This document shows positions 34,921 to 43,244 of a DNA stretch of 64,000 nt, piece after piece. This DNA comes from Deltaproteobacteria bacterium (GTDB lineage Bacteria > JAGRBM01 > JAHCIT01). The notes under the pieces are model-generated. The model did no database searches. It was not told the origin of the DNA and worked only from the letters and a program-made list of their open reading frames with translations. The DNA is taken from the NCBI GenBank assembly GCA_026129095.1, contig JAHCIT010000005.1, forward strand, positions 62,001 to 126,000, in the 5' to 3' direction. Both the position numbers and the translations under genes were made by a program. Within the stretch, counting starts at the first letter, position 1, and each line of letters opens with the position of its first letter.

Positions 34921-36060
34921 TTACTTCTTTTTCTTCGCGGCTTTCTTCTTCGGCGCTTTCCGGGCGGCCTTCTTTTTTGCAGGCGCCTTCTTGCCGCCGA
35001 CGCTGGCCTTGATCCGGTTGAAAAGCTTCTTGCCTTCGGCTTTCGCCTTGTTTGCCGCCTTCTTTACCTGCGATTCGGCCTTCTTTTCGAGCTTCTTGAG
35101 CCCGCTTTCGGCCCGCTTCTCCAGCTTGCGGAGTTTCGGTTCAGCGTCCTTGATCGCCCTGGAGACACGCACCGAAATCTTCTTCGAGTGTTTGGCGCGT
35201 GCTTCCTCAAGTGTCTTGCCGAGGTCAGCCGGCGACATGGAGACATGGATCCCCGCCGCATGGAACGCCTCGATCTTGCTCTTCGCATCGCCCTTGCCGC
35301 CGGCGATGATCGCCCCGGCGTGGCCCATGCGCTTGCCCTTCGGGGCCGTCTGGCCGCCGATGAACCCGACAACCGGCTTCGTGCAGTTGGCCTTGATCCA
35401 GGTAGCGGCATTCTCCTCTGCACTGCCGCCGATCTCGCCGATCATGATGATCGCCTCGGTCTTGTCGTCTTCCTCGAACAGATCCAGCACCTCGATGAAG
35501 TCCATTCCCTTCACCGGATCGCCGCCAATACCAACACAGGTCGACTGCCCGAGCCCGATCCGGGTCACCTGGTGCACGGCCTCATAGGTGAGCGTCCCCG
35601 ACCGGGAGACGATGCCGATTGAGCCCGGCCGGTGGATATGGCCCGGCATAATTCCGATCTTGCACTGTCCCGGAGTGATGATACCGGGGCAGTTGGGGCC
35701 GATAAGCCGGGTCTTGCGGCCGCACATGGCCCGCTTCACCTTCAGCATGTCGGCAACCGGGATTCCCTCGGTGATGCAGACGACAAGATCCAGTTCGGCG
35801 TCGAGAGCCTCCAGTATGGCGTCGGCGGCAAACGGAGGCGGCACGTAGATGACGCTCGCATTCGCCCCGGTGGCCTCCCGTGCCTGCCGCACGGTATCGA
35901 ATATCGGAATGCCCTCGAAGTCGGTCCCGCCCTTGCCCGGCGTCACCCCCGCCACCATCTTGGTGCCGTAGTCGCGGCAGCCCCGCGTGTGGAACTGGCC
36001 GGTCGAACCGGTGATGCCTTGGGTAATGACCTTCGTGTTCTTGTCTACGAGTACCGCCAT
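34921..36060 (-). CDS. sucD: Succinyl-CoA synthetase alpha subunit with lysine-rich C-terminal tail
   Basis: 379 residues, about 85 more than usual. The first 295 are canonical: CoA-binding [11 protein letters not shown], and the active-site His in [14 protein letters not shown]. The start ATG follows sucC by 3 bases. From residue about 295 the protein continues into a coiled, very basic tail rich in Lys and Ala ending [15 protein letters not shown], like histone H1 or bacterial H1-like proteins. The catalytic step is succinyl-CoA to succinate with ATP or GTP formation. The tail could bind nucleic acid or another protein; that is speculation. Confidence 0.95.
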   Translation of the reverse strand: MAVLVDKNTKVITQGITGSTGQFHTRGCRDYGTKMVAGVTPGKGGTDFEGIPIFDTVRQAREATGANASVIYVPPPFAADAILEALDAELDLVVCITEGIPVADMLKVKRAMCGRKTRLIGPNCPGIITPGQCKIGIMPGHIHRPGSIGIVSRSGTLTYEAVHQVTRIGLGQSTCVGIGGDPVKGMDFIEVLDLFEEDDKTEAIIMIGEIGGSAEENAATWIKANCTKPVVGFIGGQTAPKGKRMGHAGAIIAGGKGDAKSKIEAFHAAGIHVSMSPADLGKTLEEARAKHSKKISVRVSRAIKDAEPKLRKLEKRAESGLKKLEKKAESQVKKAANKAKAEGKKLFNRIKASVGGKKAPAKKKAARKAPKKKAAKKKK

Positions 36061-36063
36061 GAC

Positions 36064-37233
36064 CTAGCGCGCCTCCTTCGAGAGCCGGACGACCTTCTCG
36101 GCCGCATCGGCAAGACCGTCGGCCGAAACGAGCTTGAGCCCCGACTCGCTGAGCAGTTTCTTGCCCAGTTCCACGTTTGTACCTTCCAGCCGGACCACCA
36201 CCGGGACCGTGAGCCCCATTTCCTTGGCCGCCGAGATCACGCCCTGCGCGATCACGTCACACTTCATGATGCCGCCGAAGATGTTGACCAGCACGGCCTT
36301 TACCGACTTGTCGGACAGGATGATCTGGAACGCGGCCTTCACCTTCTCGGCCGTCGCGCCGCCGCCCACATCAAGGAAGTTCGCGGGCTCGGCGCCGTAG
36401 AGCTTGATGATATCCATCGTCGCCATGGCGAGGCCCGCGCCGTTCACCATGCAGCCGATCGTTCCGTCGAGGGCCACATAGGAGAGGTCGTATTTCTTCG
36501 CCTCGGTTTCGCGGGGGTCTTCCTCGTTGAGGTCACGCAGCCCTTCCCAGTCCTTGTGGCGGAACACGGCGTTATCATCCATGTTCAGCTTCGCGTCCAG
36601 CGCGACGACATCGCCCTCTGCCGTGACGATGAGCGGATTAATCTCGACCAGCGAACAGTCGTTTTCGAGATAGCAGCGGTACAATTTCTGCGTGAGGTCG
36701 ACGAACTTCTTCAGCGTGTCCCCTGAAAGGCCGAGCCGGTAGCCTAGTTCGCGGCCGTGGCAGGCGCTGACCCCCGAAGCCGGGTCCACCGCCACACGGA
36801 TGATCTTCTCCGGTGTCCGGTGCGCGACTTCCTCGATCTCCATGCCGCCTTCGGTCGAGGCGATGAACGACAGCCGCCCCGCCTCACGGTCCAGGGTGAT
36901 GGCGAGATAAAGCTCACGGACGATTTTCGCGCCCTTTTCCACCAGCACGGTGTGGACCTTCTTCCCCTCGGGGCCGGTCTGGTGGGTAACGAGCGTCATT
37001 CCCAGAATCCGGCCCGCCGCTTCGCGGGCCTCGTCGGGGCTCTTGCACACCTTCACGCCACCGCCCTTGCCGCGGCCGCCGGCGTGAATCTGCGCCTTCA
37101 CAACGACAACCGGGCTGGCCAGATCCCGGGCGATCCGGGCGGCCTCGTCCGCGGTCTTCGCGGTCCGGCCCTCAGGCACCGGGACGCCGTATTTGCGGAA
37201 AATCTCTTTCCCCTGGTATTCGTGAACGTTCAA
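36064..37233 (-). CDS. sucC: Succinyl-CoA synthetase beta subunit
   Basis: 389 residues starting with TTG at 37233 (site AGGGAGA 8 bases upstream). It holds the ATP-grasp fold ([17 protein letters not shown]) and the CoA/succinate domain ([16 protein letters not shown]). It pairs with SucD in the TCA cycle. First gene of the sucC-sucD-ndk operon; the 180-base gap upstream should hold the promoter. Confidence 0.97.
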   Translation of the reverse strand: MNVHEYQGKEIFRKYGVPVPEGRTAKTADEAARIARDLASPVVVVKAQIHAGGRGKGGGVKVCKSPDEAREAAGRILGMTLVTHQTGPEGKKVHTVLVEKGAKIVRELYLAITLDREAGRLSFIASTEGGMEIEEVAHRTPEKIIRVAVDPASGVSACHGRELGYRLGLSGDTLKKFVDLTQKLYRCYLENDCSLVEINPLIVTAEGDVVALDAKLNMDDNAVFRHKDWEGLRDLNEEDPRETEAKKYDLSYVALDGTIGCMVNGAGLAMATMDIIKLYGAEPANFLDVGGGATAEKVKAAFQIILSDKSVKAVLVNIFGGIMKCDVIAQGVISAAKEMGLTVPVVVRLEGTNVELGKKLLSESGLKLVSADGLADAAEKVVRLSKEAR

Positions 37234-37413
37234 GGCGCGTTCTCCCTGCTTATCGCTTTAAGGATTTGGGTGAACCCCAAAAGGCGCTTCTCCATAGCCA
37301 TCCGGCCATCTGGAAATCAAGACGCTTTAAGGGGAAGACAGCAGCACTGCCGCCTCATGCTACAGGGCCATTGCCACCCCCGGCCGGCATGGGCCAACCT
37401 GCCCTCGCGTCTC

Positions 37414-38139
37414 ATGGCAGAACCTTTCATCCAGGCCGTGCTGTTCGATTTCGATGGCGTCATGGTCGATTCCGAACCCCTGCACCTCCGGCTGTTCCAG
37501 CGGGTGCTGGCCGGCGATGGCATCGACCTGACCCGGGAACTTTACTACGCCCGTTATCTCCATCTGGATGATGAAGGGCTGTTCCGGGCCGTTTACGAGG
37601 ACACGGGCAGGCCGGTCAGCGAAAAGCACCTGCATGAACTGGTTCAGCGCAAGGAAGATATCTTCATGGAAGAAGCGCTGCATGGCGAGGGACAGGTGCG
37701 GATGTTCCCCGGAGTCGCCGATCTGGTGCGTGATCTCCACCACGAGGGCGTTCCGGTCGCGGTGGCATCGGGCGCGCTTGCCAGCGAGATCAATCCGATT
37801 CTCGAACATTTTGGCCTGCGTGGCTGCTTTACCGCCGTCATCGGTGCACGCGAATGCGGGCGTCACAAGCCACATCCCGAGCCGTACGAACGGGCATTCG
37901 GGGCCATGGTGACAGAGCGGACGGGCACAGGTCCGGTTCCCGTGATTACCCGAGCCCTCGCCATCGAGGACTCAGCGGGAGGCCTCCAGTCAGCCCGTGC
38001 CGCCGGATGCCGGGTAATGGCAGTCACCAATACCTACCCGGCGGAAAGGCTCCGGCCCCTGGCCGATGTGGTCGTTGATCGCCTGCCAGTGACCTTCGGC
38101 GAACTTGACCGGATCGCCCGGGGTGATGCCAGTACATGA
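37414..38139 (+). CDS. HAD-superfamily hydrolase, subfamily IA
   Basis: 241 residues from the ATG at 37414. HAD motifs are all visible: DFDGVMVDSEP (nucleophile and acid Asp), SGA in VASGALAS, K in RHKPHPEPYE and EDSAGG. This is the beta-phosphoglucomutase/phosphoglycolate phosphatase-like group, but the substrate is not decided. It overlaps the next gene by ATGA. Confidence 0.92.
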   Translation: MAEPFIQAVLFDFDGVMVDSEPLHLRLFQRVLAGDGIDLTRELYYARYLHLDDEGLFRAVYEDTGRPVSEKHLHELVQRKEDIFMEEALHGEGQVRMFPGVADLVRDLHHEGVPVAVASGALASEINPILEHFGLRGCFTAVIGARECGRHKPHPEPYERAFGAMVTERTGTGPVPVITRALAIEDSAGGLQSARAAGCRVMAVTNTYPAERLRPLADVVVDRLPVTFGELDRIARGDAST

Positions 38140-38663
38140 ACAGCGCCTCAACGGAAGCCGCCGCGGCAAGCGGGAGCTCAAAAAAACCGCCAGAGGTACC
38201 CCATGCGACCGGGTTTGCGGCCGGTATCTCGTTTGGCATCTGCATTAGCGGGATCTGGTATTCCTACACATTGATGACCACGCCTCCTGCGGTGATTGTC
38301 ACCACCTGGAGCCTGCCACTGGCCATCCTTGCGGCTGGCTTTGCCGGCGTCCTGGCCGGCTCACGCGGCGCACTCCGGTTTACCCGCTTTACCGTGGGAC
38401 TTCTGCTGGCCACAGGATCACCGGTGCTCGTCCATACCATCGCAGCCGGAGAGAGCATGCCGCTCCGGATCGCCTCGTTCGGCCTGACCTGCTACCTCGT
38501 GTCACTGCTCCTGATCCTCAGCGGCGACCCGGACGGAGTGCTGGGACCACCCCCGCAGCGGGGACAGATACCCCGGCGGGGGATCGCCATCGGAATAGTC
38601 GCGGTGGCCTTCTCCGCTGCTGCCTGGATTTGGGCCGAACGGAACGGCATCCGGCTATGGTAA
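38136..38663 (+). CDS. Hypothetical membrane protein
   Basis: 175 residues, four hydrophobic stretches (about 25-45, 60-80, 85-105, 115-130) and a final one near 150. No family recognised. It is translationally coupled with the HAD gene by ATGA overlap and ends before the PATAN gene. The role is unknown. Confidence 0.75.
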   Translation: MNSASTEAAAASGSSKKPPEVPHATGFAAGISFGICISGIWYSYTLMTTPPAVIVTTWSLPLAILAAGFAGVLAGSRGALRFTRFTVGLLLATGSPVLVHTIAAGESMPLRIASFGLTCYLVSLLLILSGDPDGVLGPPPQRGQIPRRGIAIGIVAVAFSAAAWIWAERNGIRLW

Positions 38664-38756
38664 ACAGCCGTGGCCGTTCGCTACGGTTTCGCCTACGATT
38701 GCCACCAAACCCAGGGCCCACTGACCGTAATCTCCCAGGAGAGGATTAGCTGCCGC

Positions 38757-39473
38757 ATGCCGCGGACCATTGTCCATGTCGATGACGATCCCGTTGTCCT
38801 ACAGCTACTCGCCACGGTGCTGGGGCGGGATGGTGTTCGTGTCGTGTCCGTCAGCAACCCGCTGACTGCCGCCAAAACGATCGCCGAAAACCATCCAGAC
38901 CTCGTCATCTGTGATATCTCCATGCCCGGGAAAAACGGGTTCGAGGTCATCCGCGAAATCCGCTACGCCACCCCGCCGGTTGACTGTCCGGTTATTTTCT
39001 TTTCAGCGATGGGGGATGATGTCTATCTGCGGATGGCGATGGACCTCGGCGCAGTGGATTTCGTCCGCAAGCCGGCATCTACCTCTGAAATCCGTGCGCG
39101 CGTCAAGGCCTGGTTCGCACCGGAAGGTGATCCCGCCCGCCGGCAAAAACACACGGTGATGCGCGGCCAGATGGATCTGCTCAGCGTGGCCGACATGCTG
39201 AGGTTCTTCGACCTGCGCCGGAAATCCGGCATCATCAAGATCTGGACTAACGGGGAGCGCCGGGGGGAACTGCACGTTTCGGGAAGCGTGGTCGTGAATG
39301 CACTCGACTCGCAGGGGTCGGGCGAGGAAGCCGCCCGGCGGCTTCTGGCAGTGAAATCAGGTGAAATCGAAGCGGTGATACTGGACAGTGTGGAAGCCCG
39401 CTCCGGAATGCAGATGCCGGTTTCCAGGCTGCTGGGGGAGTCGCTGCCTCCTCCGCCCGAAGAAGCCGGCTGA
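38757..39473 (+). CDS. Response regulator with receiver and DUF4388/PATAN domain
   Basis: 238 residues from the ATG at 38757. Receiver (1-120): acidic cluster HVDDDP, Asp in LVICDISMPG, Lys in FVRKPAS. The C-terminal part (135-230) matches the PATAN/DUF4388 pattern (MRGQMDLLSVADMLRFFDLRRKSGIIKIW), a protein-interaction domain common in delta-proteobacterial and myxobacterial signalling. No kinase is adjacent. AGGAGAGG sits about 12 bases upstream. Confidence 0.85.
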   Translation: MPRTIVHVDDDPVVLQLLATVLGRDGVRVVSVSNPLTAAKTIAENHPDLVICDISMPGKNGFEVIREIRYATPPVDCPVIFFSAMGDDVYLRMAMDLGAVDFVRKPASTSEIRARVKAWFAPEGDPARRQKHTVMRGQMDLLSVADMLRFFDLRRKSGIIKIWTNGERRGELHVSGSVVVNALDSQGSGEEAARRLLAVKSGEIEAVILDSVEARSGMQMPVSRLLGESLPPPPEEAG

Positions 39474-39474
39474 G

Positions 39475-39687
39475 TCAGTTTCCCAGCCGGGCTACCGGGG
39501 CACGGACCGGGCCGGTGAACCCCTCGAAGACCACTTCGATCACCTCGGTGCCGTCCACCGTTTCGGCCATGCCAACCACCGTTCCCGTCGTCCCGGCCCT
39601 GATCTGGGCCTCGCCTCCGCCCCGTATCAGCGGTGCGGAAAAATCCGCCACCGCCTTGATGACATCGCCCGGCATGAAGTCGCTCAT
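39475..39687 (-). CDS. Small hypothetical protein, SH3-like
   Basis: 70 residues with an SH3-like barrel look (GDVIKAVADFSAPLI, AGTTGTVVGM, EVVFEGF). It resembles small KOW/NifZ-type domains in length and pattern, but I cannot name a family. It ends one base after the stop of the PATAN gene, convergent with it. Confidence 0.6.
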   Translation of the reverse strand: MSDFMPGDVIKAVADFSAPLIRGGGEAQIRAGTTGTVVGMAETVDGTEVIEVVFEGFTGPVRAPVARLGN

Positions 39688-39722
39688 GATTGCTCAGTCC
39701 CGCTTTCCCGTAAAAACCAGTC

Positions 39723-39754
39723 AGGGCGCGGGAGTTAGCATGCCCCCGCGCCCT
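39723..39754. terminator. GC-rich hairpin downstream of the bacterioferritin-like gene
   Basis: AGGGCGCGGG and CCCGCGCCCT form a perfect 10-bp stem with a 12-base loop, 27 bases after the stop codon at 39781 on the minus strand. There is no long T-run, so it is an attenuated or RNA-stabilising hairpin if not a full terminator. Confidence 0.55.
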
Positions 39755-39780
39755 GCTGGCGAATGGCTGCCCCTACCGGG

Positions 39781-40239
39781 TCAGGACTTGGAGAACCGGC
39801 TGATGTCCCCCGGCTTGCGGAGCATCTTGTCCACTTCGCCCAAGTGCATCGTCTCCATGTAGATATGTTCGCGGGCATATTCTTCCAGCATCACGTCCTC
39901 GCCCTCGACTGCCTCCAGCAGTTCCTCATAGAGCTTGAGCGTGGCCCGCTCGTGGTTGAGGGATTCCCGGAGGATGTCCCCGATGTCGTGCTTCTGGGTC
40001 TCCAGCAGCGGTCCGATACCGAGCGAGGGATGGTCCCCCAGCGTCGTCACCAGTTCGCCGGCGGTTTCCGCATGCTTGAGCGACTCGGCGGCCTGTTCCC
40101 GGAGCCAGCTCACGATCGGAATCCGGTTGTAGCCATAAACCATGAACGAGTAGTGGGTGTAGTGAACGGCACCAGCCAGCTCCATCTCCAGGATACGGTT
40201 CAGGAACTTCACGGCCTTTTTTCGTACAGCGTCTTTCAT
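39781..40239 (-). CDS. Bacterioferritin/ferritin-like protein
   Basis: 152 residues from the second ATG (AAGGG at a better distance than for the ATG at 40248). Four-helix bundle with di-iron ligands: E in LEMELAGAVHYTHYS, E/H in ESLKHAE, E in LNHERATLKLYEELL and E/H in REHIYMETMHLGEVD. It stores or oxidises iron. The putative Fur-box-controlled porin lies 150 bases upstream in the same direction. Confidence 0.88.
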   Translation of the reverse strand: MKDAVRKKAVKFLNRILEMELAGAVHYTHYSFMVYGYNRIPIVSWLREQAAESLKHAETAGELVTTLGDHPSLGIGPLLETQKHDIGDILRESLNHERATLKLYEELLEAVEGEDVMLEEYAREHIYMETMHLGEVDKMLRKPGDISRFSKS

Positions 40240-40381
40240 CGTGTGCATTTCCCTTTGGTCTGCTTCGCCCTCGGGCGGTATTCAGGACCACTTCTTATCC
40301 AAAAATCCGGCCTTCTGTCAGCCGCATTTTCCGATGTCTCTAGTCGGACGAATGAAAATCACAATCAGGTTTGACTGCGGG

Positions 40382-41818
40382 CTAGAAGTTCCAGCCCACG
40401 GCCAGGTTGAACTGCTGCGGGTCGTCGCTGGTGTTCGAGAACATCCACTCGTAATCAGCCTTGAACACCACCCCCGGATGCGGAAGCCAGGCGACTCCGG
40501 CCACCACCTGGCGCCGGAGGCGGTTCGGATCCTTGACGTACCCTGCGGGAACCTTGCTCTGCATGTCCACGTCCTCGTACCGCAGGAACACCCGGCCACT
40601 CTGGTCCAGCGTCGGTGCCACGGCCGCCAGCAGGTCATAGGAAGCCTCCATATTCCAGCCCCAGAACCGCCCCGACACGACATTCCTTGAAGTCACACTG
40701 CCGGGTGCGACCGGCAGGAAGGTCGCGCTGTCGCCGTCATCGTTACGGATCGCCGACAGGGCAGCGTTGAGCGCACCGGCACGGCTGATGAAGCCAAGGC
40801 CGTGGCCGAACCGGAACTCGGCCCTTTCGATTTTGGCAATGATGTCACTGGTGAACATGCTGACGCGGATATCCTTGAGTCCGTTGAGCGAACAGGGATT
40901 CGCACCCGCCGCCGCCGACTGTCCTGACACCTTGCAGTCCTGGAACAGGTTGTGATCGGCGCCTCCGTGGTAGCCAAACAGGCCGATCAGGATATCCTCG
41001 GTCGGGTAGAGTTCGATCCGTCCTGCAAACGCGAGGTCATCGGCAAATGCCTGGATGCCTTTCTGGCGGCCGTTGCGGATACCGTCACGTGCGCGGAACC
41101 TGTCGGCACGGAGGCCATCGATCACCTGGACTTCGTAGTGCAGCCAGTCGGTTGGTTGGCCGTAAATACCGATACCGGGCTCCCACCACGTTGTCGGCCG
41201 GACAATCCGGTCGAGCAACGGGCGCTGCGCGCTCCAGTAGGTCGTGGGCTCGTGATACTTGTTAATATGGCTGACCGGAACGAGCAGGACGCCCGCCTGG
41301 ACACCGAACGCCTTGTGGGGCCTCAGGTCAATGAGGAGCTGTTCCATCTCGACTTCTGCACCGCCGTGCTCAATCTCGACCTCGGCAAAAAACCGGATCC
41401 AGTCATTGAAGTCATGCCCCAGGAACAGGATGAACCGGTAAGCATCCACGTTGTTGGCGTTGTCGAAGTTGTTGAAACTTGCGAAACCCGGACCCACATC
41501 GCTGGGTGCACGGTAAATCACCTCACCATACGAACCGATTGACGTGCCGCCCATGATCCGCTGGGTGAACGAGCGGAATGGGCCCCCTGGCGCAGCGGCC
41601 GAAAGCGAATCCGGGTCGCCGTCAGTGGCACCCTTTTGCAGGGTTCCCGATTTTGCACTCTTTCCGAGTGCCTCAACCTGCTGCCGAAGCTCCTGTATCT
41701 CCTTGCGGAGTTCCACCGACGTGTCGGCGGCCTCTTCGGCCCGAAGCGGCGATACGGCTGCGATTAGGGAAAAAATCATTCCAATAACAAGCCCCGCACT
41801 TACATGGTGCTGTTTCAT
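40382..41818 (-). CDS. Outer-membrane porin-like protein
   Basis: 478 residues with a signal peptide (LVIGMIFSLIAAVSPLRA) and then a coiled coil (SVELRKEIQELRQQVEALGK), a common porin opener. The remaining part consists of alternating beta strands and ends in Phe, as barrels do (NLAVGWNF). This is the phosphate-selective porin O/P-like or short-chain porin group; the solute is unknown. A Fur-box-like site lies 68 bases upstream. GGGGAGTGAAAG precedes the ATG. Confidence 0.82.
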   Translation of the reverse strand: MKQHHVSAGLVIGMIFSLIAAVSPLRAEEAADTSVELRKEIQELRQQVEALGKSAKSGTLQKGATDGDPDSLSAAAPGGPFRSFTQRIMGGTSIGSYGEVIYRAPSDVGPGFASFNNFDNANNVDAYRFILFLGHDFNDWIRFFAEVEIEHGGAEVEMEQLLIDLRPHKAFGVQAGVLLVPVSHINKYHEPTTYWSAQRPLLDRIVRPTTWWEPGIGIYGQPTDWLHYEVQVIDGLRADRFRARDGIRNGRQKGIQAFADDLAFAGRIELYPTEDILIGLFGYHGGADHNLFQDCKVSGQSAAAGANPCSLNGLKDIRVSMFTSDIIAKIERAEFRFGHGLGFISRAGALNAALSAIRNDDGDSATFLPVAPGSVTSRNVVSGRFWGWNMEASYDLLAAVAPTLDQSGRVFLRYEDVDMQSKVPAGYVKDPNRLRRQVVAGVAWLPHPGVVFKADYEWMFSNTSDDPQQFNLAVGWNF

Positions 41819-41885
41819 CTTTCACTCCCCTGAAGCACCTCGAGTTGCCGGGTGCTTCCTGTCCACACCGAGGATTAGTCTTTTT

Positions 41886-41900
41886 TGAAAACGATTGTCA
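41886..41900 (-). promoter_or_regulatory. Candidate Fur box upstream of the porin gene
   Basis: TGAAAACGATTGTCA matches 11 of 14 positions of the TGATAAT-N-ATTATCA heptamer pair and sits in an AT-rich patch 68 bases upstream of the porin. It would make the porin iron-repressed. Confidence 0.4.
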
Positions 41901-42025
41901 ATTACATTTTCATATCAGGTCTGTTCAAACTGGCAACCCTGCCCACCAGGGATCAGCAAGTCGCTAGAAATAATGGGATTTCAGGGTCTTGTGTTCCGCC
42001 AGAAAAATTGGCGGTAGCTTCGGGG

Positions 42026-42508
42026 TCAGCCTGGTTTTCGGGCCTGCTGGTGACGGTAGACAAACGCCCGAACGGCGTCGCGAAGCTCGCTATCAGCGAC
42101 TTCCGCCAGCCGGGCTTCAACGTCAGGAGGGAGTGCGCCCGGTGGCGGGGCGGGCAGGCGGTTCACCCGTGGCGAGCCGTTGCCGCCGGGAGTGCTGTCC
42201 GCCCACCGGCGGGTGCGGACACGGACCTCGCGGAACCGGGCGAATCCGCGCTCATGGAGGTGCTCAAGGATCATTCCGCTCAGGTTCCGGGCCTCCTCGG
42301 CCCAGGCATCCGTGCGGGCGTCCAGAAAGAGGATTTCGCCCTGGCTGAAGGCCGGACGGACATTCCGGGCAAAAGGGCCACCGACGACCAGTGGCCAGGC
42401 GCGGCGCAGCTCGATATCGGCCGACCGGGCGGAATGGCCCGTCACGCCGAGCGTTTCGCCCAGAAGCTCGTCAGCCCGGCGCACCGGTTTGTGCCGTTTG
42501 GGAGGCAT
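42026..42508 (-). CDS. DciA/DUF721-like protein
   Basis: 160 residues from the ATG at 42508 (MPPKRHKPVRRADELLGE). The core WPLVVGGPFARNVRPAFSQGEILFLDARTDAWAEEARNLSGMILEHLHERG follows DciA, the ancestral helicase-loader family with a KH-like fold. The charged C-terminus is longer than usual. A role in loading DnaB at the replication fork is inferred from the family. No dnaA or dnaB is close by. Confidence 0.7.
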   Translation of the reverse strand: MPPKRHKPVRRADELLGETLGVTGHSARSADIELRRAWPLVVGGPFARNVRPAFSQGEILFLDARTDAWAEEARNLSGMILEHLHERGFARFREVRVRTRRWADSTPGGNGSPRVNRLPAPPPGALPPDVEARLAEVADSELRDAVRAFVYRHQQARKPG

Positions 42509-42647
42509 ATACCCTGAAGGAAAGGCTGGCCCCTGCACGGCCGGGGTTCAAACCCGTCCATTATGAGATGTTGTTCATGTGAATTGACTCTCCGGGGCCC
42601 CATCGGGAAAATGGACAAGAGGGGCACCGCCTGCTGAAAGCCTGATA

Positions 42648-43244
42648 GTGATCCGATTCCTCGTCATAGCCGCACTCCTGTTCGTCGCCTTCGTACTGGG
42701 CATTATCGTCGCCAGGGACGACCTGCGCGAGGACGCCATCGACCACGCCCGCACGGCCATGACCCAGGCGTCCAGGGACGCCGCCAGGAAGGACCGGGAA
42801 ACTGCCCGGAAAGACAAGGACCGCAAGAGCGGCAGCCCTTCCTGGGGGCCCTGGGGAAGTTCCGGTCTGGGCGACCAGGACCGGGAAGACCAGAAGGTCG
42901 CCACCCGCCGCGACCCGCCTCCCACCCTGCGCCAGTCCCCCGATGCACCGGTTGACTACTCGGTGCCCGAGGAACGGCTCCCGGTTTCGCCAGCCGAAGA
43001 GGCCGCCGTCCGCCGGAGCCAGGAAAAGGGAAAAACCACCGGCGATCCCGAACGGCTTCGCCGGGCCGAGGAACGCCGGGCCGAACGCGAGCGGCTGCTG
43101 GCCATGACCCCCGAGCAGCGCAAGGCCTACCGCGAGGAGCGCAAGGCCGAGCGCGAGGCCCGGCGTGCACAGCGGGGCAGCCGCAACAACACGAAGACGG
43201 AAAATCCCCAGAGCGTCGAGGATATCCTCGAAGATAATCCCTGA
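42648..43244 (+). CDS. Membrane-anchored charged protein
   Basis: 198 residues from GTG 42648 with one N-terminal helix (MIRFLVIAALLFVAFVLGIIV); the rest is hydrophilic, with two highly charged parts (AARKDRETARKDKDRKSG; RRAEERRAERERLL and REERKAEREARR). No family is recognised. It overlaps the next gene by ATGA, so it is coupled to the gamma-glutamyltransferase. Confidence 0.7.
   Translation: MIRFLVIAALLFVAFVLGIIVARDDLREDAIDHARTAMTQASRDAARKDRETARKDKDRKSGSPSWGPWGSSGLGDQDREDQKVATRRDPPPTLRQSPDAPVDYSVPEERLPVSPAEEAAVRRSQEKGKTTGDPERLRRAEERRAERERLLAMTPEQRKAYREERKAEREARRAQRGSRNNTKTENPQSVEDILEDNP

Noticed and set aside
35632-37300. Plus-strand frames opposite sucC and sucD
   Set aside because: Antisense to canonical TCA genes; no start sites.
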